Part shown: piece by piece, positions 49,261-62,400 of the stretch
Layout of the letters: each line of letters begins with the position of its first letter
How positions within the stretch are numbered: position 1 is the stretch's first letter
Origin: Brachypodius melanocephalos
Taxonomy: Eukaryota; Chordata; Aves; Passeriformes; Pycnonotidae
Assembly: GCA_013398615.1 (NCBI GenBank)
Contig: VZSR01000245.1
Span: forward strand, 2,155,178 to 2,219,177
Length of the DNA stretch: 64,000 bases
Direction of reading: 5' to 3'
Notes under the pieces: generated by a model
What the model saw: only the letters and a program-made list of their open reading frames with translations
What the model was told of the DNA's origin: nothing
Database searches by the model: none
Program-made: the position numbers and the translations under genes

Positions 49261-49480
49261 GTGAGATAGTGGGGAGGAGGAGAAGAATTATCTCATGGTC
49301 CGCTCTCCTACCCATCCCACCGCCCCTGGGGCAGCCGAGTACCCACCACCCCCCAGAGACACAGCTCCCCTTCCTCACTCCACCTGGACCCTTCCTACCT
49401 TTTCTCCCCACACCCTCTGATTTGTCCCTCTTATTATAAGACTTTTCACAAGCATTATTATTATTATTGTCTGAGTTTTA
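49261..49480. other. Non-coding spacer with (ATT)n
   Basis: Pyrimidine-rich DNA followed by an ATT repeat at 49453-49469. Nothing else recognised. Confidence 0.5.
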
Positions 49481-49607
49481 CAGCTGGCACATCATCCCCT
49501 GCTGCACTAAATCAACACTTGTGAAAGCAGCAGCCTTCGAGTGAGTGAGTAGAGCTGCTGCTTGCAGAAGTGTCAATTTGGTACAGCAGGGGATGGGGTC
49601 GCAGCTG
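49481..49607. repeat. 127-bp imperfect hairpin, MITE-like, family unknown
   Basis: The arm at 49481-49534 pairs without gaps with the reverse complement of 49554-49607. I count 44 matches in 54 positions, and 36 of 42 in the inner part from 49493. The loop is 19 bases (49535-49553). Both arms begin with CAGCTG and contain CATCCCCTGCTG and AAGCAGCAGC on the same reading. Long single hairpins like this are typical of palindromic MITEs, of some ancient conserved repeats in vertebrates, or of structured RNA precursors. I do not recognise the family and see no second copy in the window. No clear target-site duplication is visible. Confidence 0.8.
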
Positions 49608-52439
49608 CCAGAGAAGAGAGGCCCTATTTTATGCCTCAAAATGATAAAAATGTCAGAGGGGAGGGAAATCTGTACAAAATACAAAAAGGGTGTAGAACAA
49701 AGAAAAGAAAGGGTTCAAAAGAAGGAAAAAAGAGGAAAATGACACTGGAACAAAATCGCTGCTGAATAAGATACAGGATTTTGGTACGTAGGCGCTTTCA
49801 AGTTAAAACCAAGTCATATGCATATCATAAAATATAAACTCGATGATAGTATCATTCTGCTTTGGAGGGGGAATGTCTGGCTCATTAAACTGAAATTATT
49901 GTCTTAACTTTATTGTTATCTGTGATAGGTTGGGATATGCTTCTAAGCACAAATGCTGGGCATAAAAAGATTATTTCACAGAGGGCTTGATTTTAAGTGG
50001 AAATTTAAAGTAGAAGACTGAGAATCCTGCATTCAGAAATTTGAACCAGCCAAAGTAAACAGAAATTCCATGTTCTGGAGTAAACTTGGGCACCTCTAAA
50101 CCTACCACTGTTTAGAGGCTCACATTTGAAAGTAGGTACCTATTGTTTTGTATGTTAAAAGGAAAATAAGCCAAAAGAAAGTGTAGATCCAAAAGTGTAG
50201 ATCCAAAAGCAAACAAAACTCATGTTTGCTTTACACACTTATAGATAAGCTAATCTAATGCATATTTCAAATACCATTGTCAATAATGGTTTCCTTTTAA
50301 GGATTACCTTTGTTTCCTCTAATCTTTCTCTGGGAGCCGCTGCTTTACTCTCTATTCATTTTCCAGTGTGCACTTGCAGTAAGGGAAAATAAATGGGCTA
50401 CACAGCTTAAACACATAGCCCTGCTAAGAGAAAGAAAAAATAAGCAAGTAAGGACACCATTCATCTATTTCCACAGAAAAGTGATCCACCTCCCCTGCAC
50501 TGCTGTTATGCTTTGACAGACCATGGCATCCCAGACGGAGCAGAGAGGATTCCTGAAAAAGCAGTGCTCTGCTGCAGAATGCCTTCGCTCAAGGCTCACA
50601 GCTCTCTCAGCTGCACGTGTATCATCTGCAGAATTTTTTGCACCCATGAATATAGAAAGTTGCTGCTGGGTCAGCCCTGGGTACAGAGAAGGGCTGAAAG
50701 AGCAGAGGTCCCATTTTTCCTCAGCGGTTTATTGAGAACCACAACCAGCTCAGCTTAGTTGAAATGCTGTGCTCAGAAATCCATCCCTTTTAAGGCAAGA
50801 GCAAAGCTCCTTTTAGTCTCCAAAATTTGCCTCCGTAGGTCACCTTATATATACACCTAAGCAACCTCATTTTCTGTCTCTGTTGCTTTTCCTTGACAAT
50901 GTCACCTATCCAGATATTAGATGAAAATAATAACAAAACTCATTGAACAAGCAGACAGAACTAAAAATGAGAAGACAAATGAAGAGCCTTTCCTATGAAA
51001 GGAAAATATATAGACTAGATATTCCCCAACAAGACAGTTGATCTCTGTAACACTGCAAAAGAGACAAGGCAAGTGCATCTTGTGAATTTTATGCAAGAGT
51101 TTCAACAATTTCTTTTTGAAATATTTACGTAAAGTTCATCAGTTTATCCAATATTTAACAAAATTTTGACAAAAGGAGGACTTGGTTTATAAGTCTCACA
51201 GATGTAGATTGAGATGAAGATTTTATGAACCTTCAGGGCTCATTCCCCACATTTCAGTTTTCAGTAAGGTGGGTCTCAGATGTCCTGCTGACAAGGTGGA
51301 TACCTAACTACTGTGTGCCTTTCTCAGTCCTCTGAACTCCTTGTCCCTAAAATGGTCAGAAAACAATGAATTTGTGCCTGGGCAGAGCCAGGGGAGCCCA
51401 GTCAGTAGGTGACACAGCCATGTCCTACCAGCTCTTCTCCCAGGATTGGCTCCTGCAGAACCAGCCACAGAGCATCCAGCAAGACACACCTGGCTATACC
51501 AGCACATACACAGCGAGTTCCTGTGCCTCCAGAAGTTAAACACAGCTATTGGCCTTGGAAGACCCCAGTGCAGCTCAAGGCCTGGCACCCCTGCCAGTAT
51601 TTCCAGTACTTGTGGCTCCAGTGGTTCCTCTGGGTTTCAGCAGTCCTTCAATCAGGCAGCCTTTAAACAGCTAAAGTTCTTCAGATTGTTTTGTGAGGAT
51701 TTTAAGACACCTTTGCATTACCAACAATACATGTAGCAGGGCCCAGGTGCACAGTGAGTGCATGTGCTGAGGCTCATGTGAGAGTGGGGTGAGGTTTCCC
51801 AAGTTCTCCCAGCAGAGCAGCTGGGTGATCTGGGGACATTTGGAAGTGATAACCCAAAGTGACCCTTCCTCAAGAGTACTGTGTTAGGGCTTGTTTTCTT
51901 CCTACTTGCACTGTGTGGCTTGACTGAACACACAACCCACTGTAATACCTCTCTCCTCCTGCTCTGACCTTATCTGGTCCCTACGCTATTCATAAGGTGA
52001 ACTTTCAACATCCTCCATCAAAAGGCAGACACAGATTCTGCCTCAAGGAAAAATCCAGCAGGGACACATGTAAAGAATGAAAAGTGTCATTTCTGTAACT
52101 GGTGTTGGAATATAACACTGGTCATTTTTCAAAGACTTTTTGGAAGGAGCATATTTGCAGGACAGATTTCAAATGGGGTCTCAAAACTCAAACACTTTAT
52201 CACAAGAATTCACTACTCCCTTTATGTCCACTTCATTTTGCAAAGTAAATTGTACAGCCTTTCAGCTCCTATCACTATTCTGTTGCTCAGCTGGCAGTCA
52301 TTACTCTTTATTGATATTCACATTTGACTCCATGCTTCATGTTCATAAGTTTTGAAATTATAAAACCATTCCTTTCTTCATAATTTGTCAAATTTAAACA
52401 CAAATATAAAAAAGGCCACAAAACCCTCCAAATACATGG
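49608..52439. other. Non-coding stretch with small repeats
   Basis: CCTCTAAAC at 50093-50101 and GTTTAGAGG at 50110-50118 form a perfect 9-bp inverted repeat with an 8-base loop. GTGTAGATCCAAAA is exactly duplicated at 50181-50194 and 50195-50208. Bases 51400-51740 are GC-richer, with three overlapping frames of 85-96 codons on both strands that I could not match to any protein. No RNA gene or mobile element is seen. Confidence 0.5.
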
Positions 52440-53010
52440 ATATTGAATTCAATATTCAACATGACTACTAGTTTAGGTATGTGGCATTTTTTTCTCTAGT
52501 GGCTAGATTAACAATACAAATAGCAGACCAATTATTAAATAAAAGACTCCTTTGTTCAGTTGTTAGAGCCTTTAGGTGCTAAAAAAGCCACGTTTGGGTT
52601 CTAGCAAGATTAACATTGTGTCATCTCGCTATATTATATCAACATATTGATCTACCAGTCTAATTGTATGGTGTTCTTCAGGCTTGTTCTAACCTCATAC
52701 AAAAAGGCCTCCCAGATTAAGCACAGTTGTTTAGTTACAGCTCAGCCTATATAAAACATATAATATGTAAAAACAAGAGCAAAAGATGCAATTTAGGCAG
52801 TCCATCAATTCAAATACTTCTCTAAACCTACTCCTTGCAGCAATATCAATGTAATTGAAAATGTCTTCATGAACAAATTTAAAGGCAGAACAGTGACATT
52901 AGACAAATTAATAATTATCAAACAGATCTGTGCCCTTTTCATTTACTTTCTTCAGCTGGTGGGTATTCATTCAGTTCATTGTGTACATCAAATTACAAGA
53001 CCATCTTCAG
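52440..53010. promoter_or_regulatory. Conserved non-coding element-like block
   Basis: High-complexity AT-rich DNA with few simple repeats and many ATTA/TAAT cores, including AATTAATAATTATC near 52907. Assigned on texture only; no conservation data. Confidence 0.28.
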
Positions 53011-54379
53011 AAAGTGCTTGCACAGTATGAACAGTGGGACTACCAAAGACACATGGAGCATAAAGCCCAAGTTCTATAAAATGGGCCTAATTTTCTACTG
53101 TCACTAATTCTTTCTCCATGTTTTCCTTCCCTTGAACTAGAGGCAAAATATCACTGCCCATTCAGCAGCAAGAGTCAGTTCAACTATTCCTGGTCCTCTA
53201 GGCTTGAAGTTTTTTTTTTTCTAGAGCTGCTCTTGTACTGTATCACTCTGAATTAACAGATAAGAGACTTCATAGTGCTGAAAGATGAACCATGGTTAAA
53301 CAAAGACTCAAACACTTCAGGAATCCCTGGTTTGGATGGGGTGCAACAACAACTGCTCTGTCAAAAGGTCTTGTGCTGGTAATTGTGTTTGGCCCCTGAT
53401 TTACATTGGTGACAAACATCAGTCTCACTTATCATGATGAATGACAGCTGCTAGTCATGGTGTTTATGGCACACTGATGCCATACTGGTAGGCACAGTGT
53501 AACACAATCCAAACAGAGCAGAAAAAACCCACATTTTGGCTTTGGGCAGAATCAATGTGTCCTGTTAACAAAATAGATCAAGACCAGAAAATACAGCTGA
53601 GCTAATAATATGCTGTGTGACAGTAGTTCCTGCAGTTGCTAATGCTGCCATGGCAGAACTTCTGGCCTGCTTTCTACAAGTCTTTATTCACACCAGCTTA
53701 CACCTCAAAAAGAAAACCAGTAGCAAGCAGCCAAAAATTTCCTCGTACAAGAAAACTTTCCTTCTTTACAAAAATTAAATAAATACATTCCAAAAATATT
53801 AATAAATCTGAATGTTTGTAACACTGGTTGAATCCCAAGAATTCTTGAAGTAACTGATTTATTTAAAACCAGGATTTATAGCCTTGAACAGTGAAATGAG
53901 CAGGTACTATTATGAAATAATATTTTACACAATTATCCATTATAATCTTTCACAATAACCTAAAATTGCATACATACAGCAAAGAGTACTGTACTCACAG
54001 TTACAGGAGTACCACAGTGCATTTCCACACTTGGGATTTAACTTCTCAGGACTGACGTGAGTCTCCGCGCTACTTGGGGTGGCAGTAAGAGTTTGGAGGA
54101 CACCTGAGAGATGGGGATGTTGGGCAGAGGATGCCAGCAAAGGACCACCTAAAGCTGTGCCCACCCCACAGCCCCTTCCTGCCCTGCCCTCCCACCAGCC
54201 ATACTGCTCGCTGCTCCCAGACCCACCAACACAGCTGCTCTCCAGAGCAGAACAGCATCTGACCTGCCTTTAACCAAGACCAGAGAGGTTTTATCAGCTC
54301 CTGCTCCAGCCCAAACCCATGGCAGGGCACAGCCAGCTGCAGTGGCCTCGGATGCTGTCTGGTCCCATAAACACTACTA
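53011..54379. other. Non-coding stretch, nothing recognised
   Basis: AT-rich with a T11 run at 53210-53220. Bases 54060-54340 are GC-richer with overlapping frames on both strands and no motif. Confidence 0.4.
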
Positions 54380-54720
54380 GGTTATTTCTAAAATGCTCTC
54401 AAGCACGAGGGGGGGAAAAAACATTACCATCAATTAATCCTTAGCATAACGACAATTGTGGAAGTGGAGCAAATATTTATTTTCTAACACGTGTGTTGCC
54501 ATGGAAACAGCAGCCAGACGCCGTTTGCTTGGGGGGCTGTGCCAAGGCTCAGGTGCCGTGTGCCCCCGGTGTGCCCCCGGTGCCAGGCCAGGAGGGACAA
54601 CAGCACCCAACAGGAGCCTGGCACACGCTGCCACAGCCTGCCAGGGAGGGGGACGGGGAAAGCAGCACTGATTCCCAAAAACCTACCGCCATTTACGCTC
54701 CAGCAGCTCTGACCTACTTT
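54380..54720. promoter_or_regulatory. GC-rich patch with an RFX X-box-like site
   Basis: GTTGCCATGGAAAC at 54495-54508 differs by one base from the palindromic X-box bound by RFX factors, which drive ciliary and other genes. It sits at the edge of a short CpG-bearing, GC-rich segment (54520-54670) that also holds an exact tandem copy of GTGTGCCCCCG at 54558-54579. The combination resembles a small promoter or distal element, but no exon is recognisable nearby. Overlapping frames of 64-83 codons on both strands look like composition effects. Confidence 0.3.
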
Positions 54721-57700
54721 GTAAGTAGCAAGTTATCTCGTTAATTTGCTCAAAATAGCGGATCATTCTGTGTGAAGGGATGAAAAACAAAATCCATCAT
54801 CTCCACTGCAGGAGAGCCACCAAAATGAGACAACTCCACGCTTGTCACTGCAGCTGTAGTTTCGTCTCTGGGGTAACAAACAGATGACCAGTTGATCTCT
54901 GGCTGCACATCGTGAGACAACTGAAGCCAGCAATCCTCAGCAAGCTGCACATGGGGTGGGCTGGTCCCCCCCAAAGGCATCCCACACCACAGCTGGCAGC
55001 ACTGAGCTGAGCAGTCCTCATCCCACACACGGCCCCACAGGATTCTCCCTCACCGAAGGGCTCTGCAGCAATATTTGGCAACTTCTAAAGGTGAAGTTTA
55101 CCCATGTTTTGGTTACTAGTCAGTCTGTAAGTGTTTTTTTCCCCCTCAAATGTTATTTGTCTTTGTAAAGGACACATGCGTCGACTTGGTAAAAAGCAAA
55201 CAAGAAAATTTAATTAATACTTACCCTATGACTTTTTCATTTTGCTCTTAACAAATCACTCCTTGAGCTTTCCTGTATGACTAAAAATTGCTTTGCCTCT
55301 ATACGTGCATTTAATTTTGTTTACAGGTTTATATTATTACTGTATGGACATATTAAACACAGTGCATGAAACATACATGAGCATGTTCAACTAGTATTCA
55401 TATGGAGACATGGGAAAATTCCCTTAGAAAAACCCCAATATTTCAGTCCAACTATAACAGAAACCAAATCTTCAAACACTGGAGTACAATGTAGCTACCC
55501 CAGAGAATATATATTTGGTTTTCTGACCAGCAGTAGCAGTTTGTAATTGAACAGCTGCAGAAAAGAGGAAACAAACATACGACAAATTAGTTTTCAAGCC
55601 TATGTTCACAGAAAATTTCTACTGTATTGTGCTTTTGATCACAACATGATAAACAGAGTTCCTCCCTTCCTTCTCTGATCTTCTACATAACAAATTAGAG
55701 TGGTTATAGAAGTTTAACCTATCGTATTACATAATCCCTTACTCACAGATGCAAATTAAGCAGAGTAGCTCAAGAACTGAATCTACTCATGACTGCAAGG
55801 AGTGTCAGATCCTAAGGAGTAATTCACTTATTAAACAGACACAATCCTTTTTCAAAAAATTTTACTACATTTTGCTTAAAAATTTCTTGTAATTTTTGGT
55901 TGGTTTGGATTTTTTAAGTGCATCTGTCATTTTTAGCATTGCAAACAAGGTATCAATCAAAACGGCAAGGCGAAATTTCATACTTATTTTAAAAGTGCAA
56001 AGCCTAGATTTTCAGAGAGAATGGAGGAATGCATAATAAAATACGAATTTAATTCATATACGTGTAGCCGCATCTATTTATACTGATATAATCTACTGTT
56101 GAAGTCATAAATGTTTAAATCCATCAACTGCATTTGTTCATTTCCCATTTTCAGGGAAAAAAAGGAAAAGAAGGTTCTTTACTACAGTACAAAGAAAAAT
56201 GTTCTAATACCAAAAGATCCAATTAAAATAATAGGGCCATTTGTTTCAGTAGGATTTCACACATACAAGAGAAATGCTAACCCTTGGGAGAATGTTCTCA
56301 GCTCATTTAACAATATATGTTTCCTCTGATATGAAAACTTTAGCTTTTGCATTAAAACATCATTGCTAACAAGGCACACGTATATATCTCATAAGTAGAT
56401 GGAAACAGGAATGTGGGAGGAATTATAACAGTTCTTTATCCATACTGCACTCCTCTCAGGATAGACTTGCATCTGTTGTTTACTCACCTGGGTAGCTTTT
56501 TCCTCTCCACACATTTAAAACACACACTCAAGAAAGGCTCTGTACTCCTGAAAGACAAGAAGATGATGAGTAAAAAGCTAAGATACACCAGTCAGGGAAA
56601 AAACCATGAAGGGAAACAAAGCAAGAATTTGTACTCCAGTTCCAGGAGTACCAAAACATTTCAAAGGGCAGCTGGCATACAGCTTTTTTCCACCAGCCAA
56701 AAGAAAACCAATATGCTCCCAAAGCACAGCGTATTCTGGGGTACCTTGGGCAGGGAGGCTGGGCAGGGCTGCTCAGGTGCCAGCAGCTCCTGGGCTTCTG
56801 TCAGCAGCCAGAAATCTGAAATCTGCAGCTCAGGAGGTGCAGTTCTTACCCAGCCAGTCTTGATGGCAATGAAACAGAAAAGCTAAAATTATTAGGTTGT
56901 TAAAAGTTTACTTCCCATTTTTGTGTATCTGGAAAAAAAAACAAACAAACTTTGATTGGAGAGGAGCTTTTTATTTTCTAACTGGTTTTATGAGTCAGTT
57001 AAAGGCAGTCAGGAATAGTATCTGATGTCAGTGAACAATTTCTAACATCTGGATCTTTTAACATTGCAATAAGTTCATGTTCTAAATTCTCCTGTTTATC
57101 CCAGCATCTAATTTTCTCCATTTGTAAGAGAAAGTTCAAACTTGACCAGCCAAGCTATTAATGAGGGAAGATTTATTTCTGTAGATCACTTTCCACTATC
57201 AGCACACAAATATTTCTACCTAACCGTGTGGACAAATGTAAAACTAGGACCTGAAACATCAAATCCCTAAAAGAATTTAGGCAATAATCTCAAATTACAG
57301 ATACAGTCCTACAGTCAAAATGTCAAAATTATGTCCAACCAATTCAGGACAGAAACATGAATGATGTGATTAGGAATTTCATAAAGCCTACATAAGGGAC
57401 AGATCTCTAGGAAAAAGCTGGTCTCTCAATACTTTTTTTCTGCAATACAGTACTTGTAAGTCTAGAACTAAAACTTGCACATGCCTTGTATATTTGATTG
57501 ACTCCATAAGGTTTTCATCTAAATTCAAAATATAACTGTGTTTTGATATATTTGAACATTTTATTGCATTTAGTTATGAGAGATGAATTTTTCCTGAGAG
57601 AACCTAGGGCACACAACATTGCCAGATCATTCCAAACAAGTTAATTCTGAAATGGGCTTGAATCAATAACAAAAAACAGGCGGTAAAGCCAATTTTTACG

Positions 57701-59378
57701 GTAGTCATGGTTGCATAAAATAATATCAAGACAGTCAGATTGTAAGCTCCCTGCATCACAAATATAATTTGCAACCAACCCTAAGCACAAAGAGGAAATA
57801 GATAGGCGGAAGATATAGATAAAAACAAATGATAGATAGATGGAACAAAAGGAACTGGAGGTGAAGAAAGAATGCAGAGTAGTTGCCATTCAACACAGCG
57901 TGAAAAAAAGCCAAACAAGTGCAGCATGTAAGTAATTCAAGGTAAATTGAATGCTTTTCTTTCATTTAGGCTTTAAAATTGTTATGAAAAGCCTCTTTTT
58001 TCACTCTATCTGTAAGCCATAGGCAGACAAGGGATGAATGTATAAATATGTCACTGCGATACATGGCTTTTAATGAAAATGGATTTTTAATGATCCCAAA
58101 AGCTACATTTCTCTCTGTCTTGCTCCATTTCCAGACTATCAGCATGAAGTATGCACAGCAAATGCACTGGTTTTGCATGTCCTTCACTAAATCCCAGGAC
58201 AACCAAGCGTCCAAGCGCTGTGGAAACCAGAGCTGCCATTATGCAGAGCAGATACAGAGAAGCTACACGTCCTTCACTGCTTCCACTGAACCTTCAGAGC
58301 TCCGTGACACTGCTGAGCCTTCTCCCACAGCAGACCCCAGTGTGGGTTACCTTGCACTCCACATGCATAAATAAAGGATGATGCATGGCAATGTGCCTTG
58401 CTGTTGTTCTCTGCCTCAAGGATACTTGTTAAAAGTCTGCCACTCCTCCCACTCCCCCAAGCAGGCACATTGTGCTGAAGTGCTCCATGTAAAACTCTGA
58501 GCACACAAAGGATTTAGTTCACAAACGAAGAAAAGTCACAAAGGGGAAGAGGCTGATGCAATCCATAGCCTTCTTGCTGTCTGAACACAATGAATTCTTC
58601 TTTCCAATGTCAAATTTCCCCTTTCAGTCAGCAATAAACAAAAAACGCGCTGAATAACGTGAAGAAATGTACCAGCTAGTAAAAATAACATTTTCCAGGG
58701 TTTTTTTATGTAGACGACAATATTTTTTTTAGATTTCAGCATCATCAGAAAATAAAGGAACATTTTCCTTATTTTATCACCATCCATGGAGTTTTATCTA
58801 CAAATATTTCCTGTAAGGTAGGTCCATAGATTAGGAAACAGTAATATAGTTGTCATAAAACCAAGATAGCATTTAAAATGGACTTGGACTCCTGTATTCA
58901 CTTCATGTTCAATGCTTCAAGGTAAGCTTTGTGCACCCTATGTTACTTGGGCAAAAAACCCTCCATGTTTATTTCCTATGCTATCATTTTTGCTTCTTTT
59001 AAATATTAGAAGACAGAAGGAATCCAAAAATAGAACACTGATGAAAAAGACAATGACTGAGAAGTGCCACACAATTAGTTACCAAATGCTCCTATCCATT
59101 AACGAGCCAGAGGGCACAGCCTTATGAAGGGCTCCACAGAATCAAATATCTCTATCACCTAACAAGCAGACACACAAACAACAAAAAAAGGCCCCTAAAA
59201 ATCCCATTTGTTGGGCACTTTCAAATTCGTAGTTTTTTTCCATTTTGTCTGCTCTCCTGACTCAGAGTGTCTCCCAATTAATATTTACCAAATGTCTCTC
59301 CCTTCTTCATTTAAATCAATTCAAAAACTGCACCTCTTTCATGAGACCTATGAGTGCTTCTGACAGCTGATATTTGAG
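54721..59378. other. AT-rich non-coding stretch
   Basis: Bases 56413-56886 contain a 157-codon plus-strand frame beginning at a non-family-like start and overlapped by a minus-strand frame; I see no domain or motif in it. Bases 58048-58374 hold a 108-codon frame followed by AATAAA at about 58368, again with no recognisable family. The remainder, including 55140-56110 and 56890-57640, is AT-rich without recognised features. Confidence 0.4.
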
Positions 59379-59420
59379 AAAAAAAAAAAAAAAAAACAAA
59401 CAAAAAAAAAACCAAAAAGA
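59379..59420 (+). repeat. A-rich tract with an A18 run
   Basis: Eighteen A at 59379-59396 are followed by A-rich sequence with scattered C to about 59420. It could be a retroposition tail, but no element body is recognisable upstream. Confidence 0.8.
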
Positions 59421-62400
59421 ACTTAAAAATCCTAACTAACTACATTAAAGTGTAATCAGGAGAGTGCTAAGATTAGCTGTGCCAGTACAAGACATCAGCA
59501 AGGCACAAGGGACACAGGTATTTGTGGTGCACAGCCTGGGAAGGATCCCATGTATCTCACACCATCAAATGTGGCTGAAACTCAGCAACAGCACACAGCA
59601 GTTCCTGAGTGCCCTGGAGACACTGTATTTGCCTCATTCCTCTAGAAAATAAAGCAGAAAAACCCTTGCAAGAGTGCTGAAAAACAAAACAACAACAAAA
59701 TCAAGCTACAGCATTCAAAGCCAGAGTTCATTTTAAACAATAAAATGTGGGAAGAGCTTTGAAAACAAGAAGCAGCCACTGTGGACAGCCAGAGGATGTG
59801 ACTGAAGTCAAGGCACAGATTCACTCCAAGCTTCACTTAAAGTTATCAGGGAACCAGGGGGGGAACCAGATTTGCCCTAAAAAACTGTACAGGATCCCTT
59901 TACATACACTTTTGCTAATACACAACAAAATACACAGCACTTTTGTTGCTTCGTTTTAGCAGTTCTCCCACATTGTCTAGATGAGAGACAATTGCACAAT
60001 GGCAGGTAAATCTTGTTAGAAAGCATCCTAAAAGAGGGAAGATCTTGCCTGTAAAACACACAGAAAAGATCACAAGTCTATATTGTGTATGCTGAGGTAC
60101 TCTGCCTGGGATTTGTTAAATGGAATTTGGTTAGGAAGAGACTTGCAGCTTTTTGAAGCAGTTTCCTTCAGTACTGCCAAATTTCAAATCACTTTTCTTT
60201 TCCTGGCAGCTATTAAGGAACCTGCGTTACTGGAGCAGATGATCAGCCCTAGGACTGTCTTCTATGGCAGTGAGAGAGTCCCAAACCCACTGGAGTGTGG
60301 TGGATGTGTCCAGCTGCTGGGCCACATCCAGGGACTGTGACATGAGCCTGAATGCTACAGGTTCATGTACACCTCCACATTATTTCAAAGATCCCTTCAA
60401 TCCAGAGTAACCTTAATAGGGTCTAGGTCACCTCTGTACCACAGCTCATGCAAATTAACTTCTTACATATTTCTGTCAAGCTAATGGACAAAATCCCAAG
60501 AACATTGAAGATATTTTAATGTGTTATTTTCAACTGCCTTATTTAAATTGTATCTTTTTTTAAAGCAACACTTTATATCCTTGAGTCATATTTGTTAATT
60601 CTGTATTAAAATGCACCCACTTTCTCACTAATAGAGTGTTTTAAATTATGCTCACACATTTTTAAATTCCTATTCACTATTAATCAAAACCATCATTCTC
60701 CTAAACTTAAGCACAGGGTTCATTCCAGATGCAGACAGTTCACATATTCTATACGTTTTACACGTATTTCAGAGAATGCAAGGTAAACAATATTTAATCA
60801 GTCTAAAATTAAAGTTTATTTCCACTGACTTGAACTACTTTTAGATGTGAAAGACCCAACAGTTATCTCAGTGGCGACTAGCTCAGTCTTTTTGCAGTCT
60901 CAGATGTGCTACTGACATCCACATGCCCAAATGTAAAGGGATGCCAGCAATTTCAAATGAAATAAGATTTTTCAGTTAGATGTTACTACCAGTGTTAATG
61001 CAGCTCTTCAATGCCTGATCTCATTTTGAAAAATCTTACTATCTCCTTTTTATTTTCAAAATGCTTCTTATTCCCCTGTTGCTGAGAAAACCTGGCTGTG
61101 TCTATAAACTCTCTTATTAAATGCTTTCAAAGCTAAGCAAGGTAGCAAAAAGAAAATGCTTCCTCCTATCTTTCCCCTATACTTGTCTTTGAAATTATGT
61201 GAATATACTGGCTGTACATTTGGGCACTTTTGTAAAAGGATATTTAGACAATAACTCGAATTAAAGGCTTTTTGCAATCTTTAAAACACTGCTCTCATAA
61301 ACATGTGTAAAAGCAGTCTCATTTAAGCCCTGGAAAGATGCCACAGTAGAACCTGCCTGAAAAACACTTTTGGGGAAATACAGATGAGGTTCTGGATTTC
61401 CAGCTGCAGCAAGGCAAAAAACTTCATAATCATAATCCAAAGAACCCTTACTAGTTCTTGCAGGTTTTTTTAAATACTTCGTTAAGAGGTTAACAGAGTA
61501 GTAGCTAGATCCATAAATAAGATATTTTTATTACAATCTACCAAAATCAAGACTGTAACCGTGATTCATGTTTTTTAATAACCTTAGTTCTCCAAGACTT
61601 CCGATCCTAATGGAGCAATCATGCATCACTGTTGTGTTCCAGCAGAACTATTAGGCTCTGTGCTGTGCCAGTGTAATTGCAGTCTAATGGTTTACACTAT
61701 CATAATGGCACTAAATATTTTACTAAACCAAGTACAATATCTAAAAAGTGATTTTAATTGTTCCAGCTTGAAGATCGTACATCAGAGAAAGAACTGTTCC
61801 TTTCTCTCTGAATCAAGAGTAACAAAGATGTCAAAATTAGTTTCTTGTTTCTCTTAGTAAAGTGGTTAAAAACAACATTAGAAGCAGAGTTTTAAAATTA
61901 CAGCATGAAATTACTTAGGAAAAAGTGAAAAGTATTAAAATATTTTGAGGCATTTTGATGCTCTGCTTCAGCAGGCAGGCACGGCTTAAACTGCCATATT
62001 AACAAAGGATACAGAAATGCTCCATTCCGAGTCTAATTTGGATTTTTTTAATCAGAATTTCTGATTATTTCCTTTAACAAAACTTTTAATAAAAATCCCA
62101 CGCTGTGCAAATGTAGCATATCACAACAACCCATCTGAGCACTGGCTAACACATATCCTGCACTTGTGATCAGCACCAGCAGCAGAGAGAGCAGCAAAGC
62201 CCAGCAGTGCCAAACTCCCTGAGCAGCAGTGGGGGCACCTGCCAGGGCACCAACCCTCTGCCTGCTCAGGACATGCTCATGGAGCTCACCAAAGAACCCC
62301 ACCGACCAAGGCAGACTAATTCTGTAAGGAGGGACAACCCCTACAGGCAAGGATTTGGTAAATCCTGCCATCAACACACCAGAACAGCCCTTACTGCAAT

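Noticed and set aside
51409..51736. Possible frameshifted retrocopy: two overlapping plus-strand frames rich in Ser and Pro
   Set aside because: I could not match either reading to a known protein, a third frame overlaps on the other strand, and there is no poly-A tail after it.
56413..56886. 157-codon open frame as a gene
   Set aside because: No recognisable family, signal or domain, and a minus-strand frame overlaps it. I see no splice or promoter context.
58048..58374. 108-codon frame with AATAAA just after it as a short gene
   Set aside because: AATAAA is common in AT-rich DNA, and the peptide shows no motif.
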